From: Atrina japonica
Taxonomy: Eukaryota; Mollusca; Bivalvia; Pterioida; Pinnidae
Assembly (NCBI GenBank): GCA_030159075.1
Contig: BROG01000041.1
Span: 2,154,087 to 2,218,086, forward strand
Direction of reading: 5' to 3'
DNA: 64,000 nucleotides
A program made the position numbers and the translations under genes. The notes under the pieces are model-generated. The model did not search any database and had not been told where the DNA came from. It worked only from the letters and a program-made list of their open reading frames with translations. How positions within the stretch are numbered: the first letter of the stretch is position 1; each line of letters starts with the position of its first letter. This document shows, in pieces, positions 63,001 to 64,000 of the stretch.

Positions 63001-63146
63001 CTCTCCTTTAGACTTAAGCTCAACAATATATAAATCATCACCACTGCTGAAAGTCTTAAACATAGCTTGGAAGGTCTGGTCCAGAACCAAGTCTTCAAAC
63101 TGTGCAATGTGTTCCGGTGACCAAAATCCTTGAGTCGCAGCTACTC
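11354..63146 (-). CDS. Giant multi-Tudor protein with Vasa-like FGG/RGG regions and five CCHC zinc knuckles (5' end outside window)
   Basis: Twenty-three minus-strand coding exons (listed separately) join with consistent phases into about 2,990 residues. Order: end of an eTud domain (residues 1-55), Gly-rich FGG/RG region (56-293), five zinc knuckles C-X2-C-X4-H-X4-C (294-430), a second FGG/RG region (431-about 590), six eTud domains with a period of about 190 residues (about 630-1755), acidic linkers, three more eTud domains (about 1850-2500), then an acidic Ser/Thr-rich tail with 15-residue and 24-residue repeats. Known biology: Tudor domains read dimethyl-arginine on Piwi and Vasa proteins and build germ granules. 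Vasa of many animals has FGG repeats and CCHC knuckles before a helicase. There is no helicase motif here, so this is not Vasa. Inference: a cytoplasmic germ-granule scaffold of the piRNA pathway. RNA evidence is needed to show that all exons belong to one transcript, and the start is missing. Confidence 0.85.
13016..13087 (-). CDS. Tudor gene exon 22: 24-codon tandem exon, copy 4
   Basis: Acceptor TACTAACAG, 72 bp, donor CAAAAG|GTAACA, phase 1-1. It differs from copy 3 by one residue (HP instead of HQ), making these the youngest pair in the array. Confidence 0.77.
14006..14077 (-). CDS. Tudor gene exon 21: 24-codon tandem exon, copy 3
   Basis: Acceptor TACTAACAG, 72 bp, donor CAAAAG|GTAACA, phase 1-1. 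It encodes [20 protein letters not shown] and DSTK. Confidence 0.77.
14553..15846. mobile_element. Interspersed repeat 'gggcctca...gctcacctgag', long copy
   Basis: Starts with GGGGCCCAAGAGGGCCTCAA and ends with an approximate inverted complement (cacttgagccttatggggcc). Internal blocks ('actcagaaacaa', 'aagaggggtac') recur two to three times, so the copy is itself a partial tandem repeat. A shorter copy sits at 41500-42135. No protein coded. Confidence 0.7.
16092..16163 (-). CDS. Tudor gene exon 20: 24-codon tandem exon, copy 2
   Basis: Acceptor TACTAACAG, 72 bp, donor TTAAAG|GTAAAA, phase 1-1. It encodes [20 protein letters not shown] and DGIK, differing from copy 1 at a few residues. Confidence 0.77.
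16408..17381. mobile_element. Non-autonomous CAGGG-ended element (hAT-like) carrying a minisatellite
   Basis: Ends CAGGGTTCGAAATTAGCA and, inverted, CAGGGGGCGAATTTAGCATT, flanked by the 5-bp duplication AATGG at 16403-16407 and 17382-17386. The paralogous intron at about 13330 reads 'attgtaatggttatgtta' without the element, a natural empty site. A relative in opposite orientation lies at 27543-27965. Confidence 0.85.
16665..17264. repeat. Minisatellite, 12 x 50 bp
   Basis: Units repeat exactly every 50 bp from 16671 (ccacarcaatagacaagtaa, then tgaattctgttaccgattca, then ttcaacaaat), with only one or two differences per unit. It lies wholly within the CAGGG-ended element at 16408-17381. There are no unique spacers, so it is not a CRISPR array. 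Confidence 0.95.
18258..18329 (-). CDS. Tudor gene exon 19: 24-codon tandem exon, copy 1
   Basis: Acceptor TGCTAACAG, 72 bp, donor TTAAAG|GTAAAA, phase 1-1. It encodes [20 protein letters not shown] and DGIK. First intact member of a tandem array in which exon and neighbouring intron were duplicated together. Confidence 0.75.
19135..19187 (-). pseudogene. Relic fifth copy of the 24-codon exon
   Basis: The 3' part ([14 protein letters not shown]) and the donor AG|GTAAAA survive. The 5' third, including the acceptor, is replaced by unrelated sequence, and an in-frame TAG lies at 19175-19177 just before the Ser-Asp-Lys codons. It cannot be spliced in as the other copies are. Confidence 0.7.
19579..19790 (-). 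mobile_element. SINE copy (same family as 6595-6824)
   Basis: Shares 'actcaacaat', 'ccagtttt', 'ctggcaaac' and the tRNA-like 'caatgctctaaccactcgg' in the same order as the copy at 6595-6824. It is diverged and shows no clear target duplication. Confidence 0.65.
19932..20324 (-). CDS. Tudor gene exon 18: acidic region with 15-residue repeats
   Basis: Acceptor TTTTCTAG, 393 bp, donor CAATG|GTAAAT, phase 1-1. Its core holds five consecutive units such as [30 protein letters not shown] and [15 protein letters not shown], a 45-bp coding repeat. The region is rich in Asp, Glu, Ser and Thr and is probably disordered. Confidence 0.75.
20681..21042. mobile_element. MITE with GGGGTATTAGCTGTGTTT ends
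   Basis: About 362 bp with terminal inverted repeats: GGGGTATTAGCTGTGTTT at the left and the complement of AAACACAGCTAATGCCCC at the right. It is in the intron between exons 17 and 18. Confidence 0.75.
21117..21182 (-). CDS. Tudor gene exon 17: short linker
   Basis: Acceptor CTTTGCAG, 66 bp, donor GATGAAG|GTATTT, phase 1-1. It encodes [20 protein letters not shown] plus DE, polar and acidic, without a fold. Confidence 0.65.
21235..21444. mobile_element. CAGG-ended element rich in 'gacaagt'
   Basis: Begins CAGGTTTGTCCAGTTTTCCG and ends with a complementary ...GATCCCTG; several 'ggacaagt' motifs in both orientations inside. A relative at 58128-60756 was split by the Tigger element. Confidence 0.6.
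22020..22205 (-). CDS. Tudor gene exon 16: eTud domain 10, end
   Basis: Acceptor ATATTACAG, 186 bp, donor CTGG|GTAAGT, phase 1-1. [20 protein letters not shown], then [20 protein letters not shown], is the last SN-like half; the usual 'G-x-L-V-x-x-G-F-A' ending of eTud domains is visible. Confidence 0.85.
23619..24155. repeat. Two-copy tandem repeat, 272-bp unit
   Basis: Copies start at 23619 and 23891 (tgtatacacatcagtgccgg) and share 'ggattaatt', 'attttcaaaaagt', 'ccaatgattttcgcc' in the same order. Intronic, non-coding. Confidence 0.8.
24168..24271. repeat. Foldback element (about 30-bp inverted arms)
   Basis: TAGTTACAGCTGCAATGAAG at the left is complementary to the right end, and 'agtattttac' also pairs with 'gtaaaatacc'. 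The whole stretch can form one hairpin, as small MITEs do. Confidence 0.75.
24620..25210 (+). pseudogene. 3' fragment of an RT-type retroelement
   Basis: An open plus-strand frame (about 24637-24993) reads [20 protein letters not shown], then [19 protein letters not shown], then [16 protein letters not shown] recall this string as the C-terminal end of a repeated reverse-transcriptase-type protein widespread in molluscs and corals. The tail 'gaccggtcgacaggggaagc' also recurs beside it elsewhere. No catalytic RT motifs remain, so it is a 5'-truncated insertion in the intron between exons 15 and 16. The exact element class is uncertain. Confidence 0.55.
25989..26157 (-). CDS. Tudor gene exon 15: eTud domain 10, middle
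   Basis: Acceptor AATACAG, 169 bp, in at phase 0 and out at phase 1, donor [31 protein letters not shown] continues the Tudor barrel of exon 14, and [12 protein letters not shown] then [13 protein letters not shown] starts the SN-like half. VDTGK replaces VDYGN, so the aromatic cage is lost. Confidence 0.88.
26612..26844 (-). mobile_element. SINE with 13-bp target duplication
   Basis: Flanked by AATTAATTAATGC at 26599-26611 and 26845-26857. It contains the family blocks 'actcaacaatttttcag', 'cctgccaaac' and 'caaaccactctgcc' (tRNA-like head on the minus strand). Confidence 0.8.
26868..27300. repeat. Interspersed repeat beginning 'ttgtttgtaaaac...atgccccc'
   Basis: Contains two internal copies of 'gatgtatctgtatgccaaat' about 175 bp apart and a 'ggaccgaccaacagacc' segment, and ends with 'tatgcccctt'. 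A related repeat occupies 32955-33245. Non-coding. Confidence 0.6.
27543..27965. mobile_element. CAGGG-ended element, inverse relative of 16408-17381
   Basis: The left end AGGGGTCGAATTTACC and the right end (complement CAGGGTTCAAAATTAGC) match the termini of the 16408 element in reverse orientation, with 'actagtcca' blocks in common. It lacks the minisatellite, which was therefore gained within the other copy. Confidence 0.7.
28049..28961 (-). CDS. Tudor gene exon 14: eTud domain 9 and first half of eTud domain 10
   Basis: Acceptor TTGACAG, 913 bp, in at phase 2 and out at phase 0, donor GTAGAG|GTACAA. Domain 9 has DGLYYRACV and [10 protein letters not shown]; the Asn of DYGN is replaced by Ile. 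The start of domain 10 has [18 protein letters not shown], where WYRA has become MERA. If the donor is ignored, a stop follows two codons later, but the next exon restores the Tudor strand in frame, which supports splicing. Confidence 0.9.
29248..29338. repeat. Two adjacent near-perfect palindromes
   Basis: At 29248-29305, CATTTTCAAGGATTAATGCT pairs with its complement across a short AAAAA loop. At 29307-29338, CCGGAAAATAACAT pairs with ATGTTATTTTCCGG. Both lie in the intron between exons 13 and 14. Confidence 0.85.
29722..29979 (-). CDS. Tudor gene exon 13: eTud domain 8, second part, and linker
   Basis: Acceptor AATTTTCAG, 258 bp, donor CGAGA|GTATGT, phase 2-2. [20 protein letters not shown] completes the SN-like half begun in exon 12. 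A charged helix-prone linker ([18 protein letters not shown]) leads to the next Tudor. Confidence 0.85.
30597..30926. mobile_element. CAGGG-ended 330-bp element with 6-bp target duplication
   Basis: Terminal inverted repeats CAGGGATAGAAATTAA and, inverted, CAAGGATAGAAATTAA. The duplication CTATCT flanks it at 30591-30596 and 30927-30932. Non-autonomous; hAT-like by end sequence and duplication length. Confidence 0.82.
31663..32176 (-). CDS. Tudor gene exon 12: eTud domain 8, first part
   Basis: Acceptor CATTTCAG, 514 bp, donor GATAA|GTAAGA, in at phase 1 and out at phase 2. It encodes the N-terminal OB-fold strands, the core ASWYRARI...[12 protein letters not shown] and the start of the SN-like half ([16 protein letters not shown]). 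His replaces the Tyr of the usual FVDYGN motif, so dimethyl-arginine binding may be altered. Confidence 0.9.
32822..32917 (-). CDS. Tudor gene exon 11: linker
   Basis: Acceptor TTTTTGTAG, 96 bp, donor ACCAG|GTAACA, phase 1-1. It encodes [20 protein letters not shown] and [12 protein letters not shown], probably disordered. It lies directly beside repeat-derived DNA, so its confidence is lower than for the domain exons, but phase and sites fit exactly. Confidence 0.65.
32955..33245. repeat. Interspersed repeat 'ttgtttgtgaaacacaaatgccccc'
   Basis: Begins 'aacaagatttgtttgtgaaa', carries a 'gacagacaaacagacagac' run and ends 'aggggcataa', the same arrangement as 26868-27300. It lies right beside exon 11. 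Confidence 0.6.
34049..34126 (-). CDS. Tudor gene exon 10: acidic linker
   Basis: Acceptor ATTTCAG, 78 bp, donor TTTAG|GTCAGT, phase 1-1. It encodes [20 protein letters not shown] and LREDLG, a charged linker without a recognised fold. The symmetric phase allows clean skipping. Confidence 0.7.
34641..35219. mobile_element. MITE with TACCGTATTTTATGGCCTAT ends (579 bp)
   Basis: The left TACCGTATTTTATGGCCTAT and the right end (complement TACTATATTTTACGGCCTAT) are inverted repeats extending into 'aggtcgat'. TA at both ends suggests TA target duplication. Intron between exons 9 and 10. Confidence 0.82.
36515..40546 (-). CDS. Tudor gene exon 9: FGG region and six eTud domains in one 4,032-bp exon
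   Basis: Acceptor ATTTTGATAG, 1,344 codons, donor AATCGG|GTAAAT, phase 1-1. About the first 160 residues are FGG/RG repeats ([16 protein letters not shown] at the start). Six eTud domains follow. Their core motifs lie at 39675-39692 (FVDYGN), 39069-39086 (FVDYGN), 38481-38498 (FVDYGN), 37920-37937 (FVDYGN), 37341-37358 (FVDYGN) and 36768-36785 (FVDFGN). Each is preceded by W-Y-R (A or S) about 20 residues earlier and followed by an SN-like half. The aromatic cage for dimethyl-arginine therefore looks intact in all six. If the donor were skipped, translation would end three codons into the intron. Confidence 0.95.
41362..42955. mobile_element. Non-autonomous element, inverted relative of 52130-53090
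   Basis: Shares 'actaaaaaatt', 'gaaccagaaattttactagc', 'tctgctggatgaaatgaaat', 'tttatctgtaa' and 'ataaacactcgcca' with the reverse complement of 52130-53090. An insertion at 41500-42135 interrupts it, and an internal foldback sits at about 42360-42500. Confidence 0.7.
41500..42135. mobile_element. 'gggcctcaattgctcacctgag' repeat inserted in an older element
   Basis: Matches the repeat at 14553-15846. The relative at 52.9 kb lacks it ('ggatgaaatgaaataaaaca' on the complement), which shows this block is a discrete insertion. Confidence 0.75.
43129..43293. mobile_element. TA-flanked MITE with Tigger-like ends (165 bp)
   Basis: The ends CATCTCAACCTGTCTTGAG and (complement) CAGTGAAACCTGTCTCGAG are flanked by TA at 43127-43128 and 43294-43295. 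The end pattern CAGTGRAACCT is the same as in the Tigger element at 58236. It sits 36 bp downstream of zinc-knuckle exon 8. Confidence 0.75.
43330..43410 (-). CDS. Tudor gene exon 8: zinc knuckle 5
   Basis: Acceptor CTTTAAG, 81 bp, donor ACAAG|GTAAAG, phase 1-1. GGGGGRG, knuckle [14 protein letters not shown], then PNSGGQG. It is the last knuckle before the large Tudor exon. Confidence 0.88.
43774..43938. repeat. Foldback element with about 33-bp inverted ends
   Basis: CAATTGACCTATCACCAAAT at the left has its near-exact complement at the right end, and the match continues through 'gtctgacac'. Short spacer, non-coding. Confidence 0.85.
44085..44365. repeat. Interspersed repeat, pair of 7106-7320
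   Basis: Ordered matches to 7106-7320. Its outer parts ('gtaaccggacggggtgg' and 'cctccccacaaagttatg') are roughly complementary, suggesting a DNA-transposon derivative. Confidence 0.55.
44827..47147. mobile_element. CAGGGCT-ended element (2.3 kb) with a nested inverted-repeat element
   Basis: Ends CAGGGCTGTAAGT and (complement) CAGGGCTCTAAGT. Near its left end is a 'gcgagtaatttggtcgcat' motif also found, diverged, in the 42-kb and 52-kb elements. Nested between about 45465 and 46825 is a second inverted-repeat structure (gggggtagagaatta at the left, complement at the right; inside it 'cagtcaaacttg' and its complement). No transposase ORF; no convincing target duplication. Confidence 0.6.
48026..48100 (-). 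CDS. Tudor gene exon 7: zinc knuckle 4
   Basis: Acceptor TACTAAAG, 75 bp, donor ATCTG|GTAAAT, phase 1-1. Knuckle [14 protein letters not shown] with diverged flanks (GRGRG before it, PRSTTSG after it). Confidence 0.88.
48716..50037. mobile_element. TA-flanked MITE-like element with AGTCCCYCT ends (1.3 kb)
   Basis: Ends CAATAGTCCCTCT and (complement) CAGTAGTCCCCCT, with 'cctctcttgagaggccaccc' just inside the left end and a related 'ggtctctcaagag' at the right. TA at 48714-48715 and 50038-50039. No transposase recognised. Confidence 0.72.
51141..51221 (-). CDS. Tudor gene exon 6: zinc knuckle 3
   Basis: Acceptor AATTTACAG, 81 bp, donor GCAAAG|GTAGGT, phase 1-1. Knuckle [14 protein letters not shown], tail PNSESKG. 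Intron bases beyond its acceptor still resemble those beside exon 5, a trace of the duplication. Confidence 0.9.
52130..53090. mobile_element. Non-autonomous element, inverted relative of 41362-42955
   Basis: On the complement its end reads CAGGGCTTTACAATACTAAA. It contains a strong foldback at 52593-52708 (aaattttatctgtaaatt paired with its complement). It supplies the empty site for the insertion at 41500-42135. Confidence 0.7.
53346..53525. mobile_element. TA-flanked MITE with CAGTAAAACCTG ends (180 bp)
   Basis: CAGTAAAACCTGCTATAG at the left and its complement CAGTAAAACCTGTATATAG at the right, flanked by TA on both sides. The end pattern is of the pogo/Tigger type. Confidence 0.8.
54149..54235 (-). 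CDS. Tudor gene exon 5: zinc knuckle 2
   Basis: Acceptor TTTTGCAG, 87 bp, donor GCAGAG|GTAAGC, phase 1-1. Its knuckle [14 protein letters not shown] and flanks equal those of exon 4 at protein level. Confidence 0.9.
54781..54867 (-). CDS. Tudor gene exon 4: zinc knuckle 1
   Basis: Acceptor TTTCATAG, 87 bp, donor GCAGAG|GTACGG, phase 1 at both ends. It encodes a GGGGR lead, the knuckle [14 protein letters not shown] and the tail [12 protein letters not shown] knuckles bind single-stranded RNA. It is almost identical to exon 5, so the two are recent duplicates. Confidence 0.9.
55089..57102. mobile_element. CAGGGGTGG-ended element (2.0 kb) with 6-bp target duplication
   Basis: Terminal repeats CAGGGGTGGAAATTAA at both ends in inverse orientation, flanked by TTTTCC at 55083-55088 and 57103-57108. 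CAGGGGTGG ends are typical of hAT transposons. No transposase ORF, so non-autonomous. It ends 44 bp from the FGG exon at 57146-57684. Confidence 0.82.
57146..57684 (-). CDS. Tudor gene exon 3: FGG/RG-rich repeat region
   Basis: Acceptor ATCTTGACAG, 539 bp, donor ATCTG|GTAAG, in at phase 2 and out at phase 1. About 180 residues, nearly all Gly, Ser, Asn, Arg, Asp and Phe, built from three to four diverged units of about 41-48 residues containing [18 protein letters not shown] and [11 protein letters not shown]. Such RG/FG-rich disordered segments in Vasa are targets of arginine dimethylation and promote phase separation (family knowledge). The antisense strand shows an open Pro-rich frame that is only a shadow of this composition. 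Confidence 0.88.
58236..60708 (+). mobile_element. Pogo/Tigger-type DNA transposon, nearly full length
   Basis: A 2,473-bp element with inverted ends CAGTGGAACCTCATATTA and (complement) CAGTTGAACCTCACTATTA, flanked by TA at 58234-58235 and 60709-60710. It encodes a frameshifted transposase. It lies in the intron between exons 2 and 3 of the Tudor gene, on the opposite strand. Confidence 0.92.
58597..60211 (+). pseudogene. Tigger/pogo-family transposase, broken by one frameshift
   Basis: The first frame (58597-59658) starts with a CENP-B-type helix-turn-helix (about residues 8-55), then a second Tc5/CENP-B HTH (about 85-135), then a DDE domain with NMDETG (Asp176), FVDNAPSHP (Asp282) and LQPLDQG (Asp313), the DDD triad of pogo-like enzymes with 30 residues between the last two. 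A frame change near 59640-59650 ends it with TGA; the +1 frame continues at once with [20 protein letters not shown] and runs to TGA at 60209-60211 with an acidic C-terminus. All catalytic residues are upstream of the break, but the protein would be truncated. The few lesions suggest recent activity. Confidence 0.9.
60948..61207 (-). mobile_element. tRNA-derived SINE, second family, 9-bp target duplication
   Basis: Flanked by TTTAATTTG at 60939-60947 and 61208-61216. On the minus strand the head reads GTGGCTCAGTTGTTAGCGCA (A-box like), then a B-box-like GTTTAAATCCAAC. Diverged or truncated relatives appear near 25660-25870, 30985-31150 and 40880-41070. Confidence 0.8.
61237..62067. mobile_element. 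TA-flanked MITE with CAGTTCACCCCCTG ends (831 bp)
   Basis: CAGTTCACCCCCTGTTATA at the left and complement CAATTCACCCCTGATATA at the right, with 'acgcc' and 'ggcggt' continuing the pairing; TA on both sides. Confidence 0.8.
62083..62190. repeat. Foldback element (108 bp)
   Basis: CTTGTAATAGTGCATTTG at the left pairs with the right end, and 'atggatgcagtttgggt' with 'acccaaacggcatccat'. Lies between the preceding MITE and exon 2 of the Tudor gene. Confidence 0.8.
62310..62391 (-). CDS. Tudor gene exon 2: short Gly-rich linker
   Basis: Acceptor ACATTATAG, 82 bp entering in phase 1 and leaving in phase 2, donor GATAG|GTCAG. It encodes [20 protein letters not shown] and then GFGGRD, the start of the FGG region. 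Confidence 0.8.
62886..63146 (-). CDS. Tudor gene exon 1 in window: C-terminal half of an eTud domain plus linker
   Basis: Acceptor CTTCCACAG, 261 bp, donor CCCAG|GTCTTG (weak consensus, but the phase-1 join to the next exon gives Gly-Glu-Trp in frame). [20 protein letters not shown] followed by a strand-rich stretch matches the SN-like second half of an eTud, as in the later repeats (W-S/T-D-A-A-I-E-x-F-E). The Tudor core with its aromatic cage must be in an upstream exon beyond 63,999. The exon then changes to a Gly-rich linker. Confidence 0.8.
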
Positions 63147-63949
63147 CTGTGGAAGAGGTACATGAAACAAAAATAATAGGAATATCTTTTTTAACAATTT
63201 TGTCCAGTTTTCGGAGGATTCGGTTTTTGGAAGTTGACCGAAAGCCAATAAGTCTGGCCAGTTCCAGTTTTATACACTACTGTCCGTTCCAGTTTTATAT
63301 GTACTGTATGCTTGCCTTCGTACCTCGTGTATCTTATCGATGTTTTTTGTCAATTTATACTTTATTAATCATTTTAATTTCATTATTAAGATGTAGTGCT
63401 TTTTGATTTAAAAGTTTTCATGAAATTCGACTGATGTAAACACCAAATAACAAGCATGGTTGGCAGTATGTTCTCGCTCACCTCTTGAAAAATCAATATT
63501 TGACCTAGATTCTTATTACAAGCTCTTGTGGGATACTGTCTTATGGGACACACGTTACATGTAAGCAAGTATTTTCGGCATTTCCAAAAACATGTTAATA
63601 CTAGATTGTTTGAAATTTAAATTCATCATAAGTTATTAATTGATTTATCTTTATCAATATTAGCTTTTAATATTACCTTTCAACGACTTGGTTGATCTAC
63701 AAATTGTTTTAATTCATCATTTACCACAAAATTATTTCTACAATACAGGCATACTTTCAGAAATGAGAAGCGTGCCGTGCAGTTAAAAAAATCAAGGTCC
63801 CTTTGTTTAATTCAGATAGGTATCCTTTTTCAAAAATCCAGTTAATTTAATATCAATCGAAACACAGTACGTTCTACAAACGCGAAATGACCCGAGGCAA
63901 ATTACTTGTGTACATGAGAAATTAGTCGTGAAATCATGCATGTGTTAAT
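63147..63949. other. Intron upstream of the first visible Tudor-gene exon; no exon found
   Basis: No minus-strand stretch here encodes a Tudor core or any Gly-rich sequence in the required phase (a donor leaving one base). The preceding exon must lie beyond the window. Confidence 0.6.
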
Positions 63950-64000
63950 GATCTCTGGGAAAGTTTGCCAGTTTAATTGTGGAAGGTCGGTGGTCTTTAC
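63950..64000 (+). mobile_element. SINE fragment cut by the window edge
   Basis: 'gggaaagtttgccagttt' followed by 'ggtcggtggtcttta' is the complement of the SINE segment at about 6690-6740, so a copy in the opposite orientation begins here. Confidence 0.6.

Overview
The window is eukaryotic, intron-rich, AT-rich DNA packed with small inverted-repeat transposons and tRNA-derived SINEs. The domain content of its genes and several repeat types I recognise from bivalves (the 'gggcctca...gctcacctgag' repeat, a repeat carrying 'tatgccccc', an RT-type fragment followed by 'gaccggtcgacagggg') suggest a lophotrochozoan, most likely a bivalve mollusc. Species cannot be told from the sequence.

Layout. 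(1) About 0.3-3.9 kb, minus strand: the first four coding exons of a tetraspanin, running off the left edge. (2) About 3.9-11.1 kb: no gene found; microsatellite, MITEs and a SINE. (3) About 11.2-63.1 kb, minus strand: one very large gene that enters from beyond the right edge. I could reconstruct 23 coding exons whose splice sites and codon phases all join in frame, giving about 2,990 residues with the N-terminus missing. In order it encodes the end of one extended Tudor (eTud) domain, a Phe-Gly-Gly/Arg-Gly low-complexity region, five CCHC zinc knuckles each on its own exon, a second FGG/RGG region, six eTud domains in a single 4,032-bp exon, three more eTud domains split over several exons, and an acidic Ser/Thr-rich tail with repeats, four tandemly duplicated 24-codon exons and a last exon. 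The FGG region plus zinc knuckles resembles the N-terminus of Vasa-type germ-granule helicases, but here it is joined to a Tudor scaffold rather than a helicase. Tudor domains bind symmetrically dimethylated arginine in RG-type sequences, so a germ-granule (nuage/piRNA) scaffold that carries both ligand-type and reader-type segments is the natural inference.

The introns hold nested mobile DNA: a frameshifted pogo/Tigger transposon at 58.2-60.7 kb inserted into another element; several elements with 'CAGGG' ends and 5-6-bp target duplications (hAT-like); many TA-flanked MITEs with Tigger-like ends; two SINE families with clear target-site duplications; an RT-type fragment; and a 12 x 50-bp minisatellite carried inside one of the CAGGG elements. 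The tandem exon array at 13-19 kb includes a fifth, broken exon copy, and the last exon shows a probable 1-bp frameshift that truncates the acidic tail.
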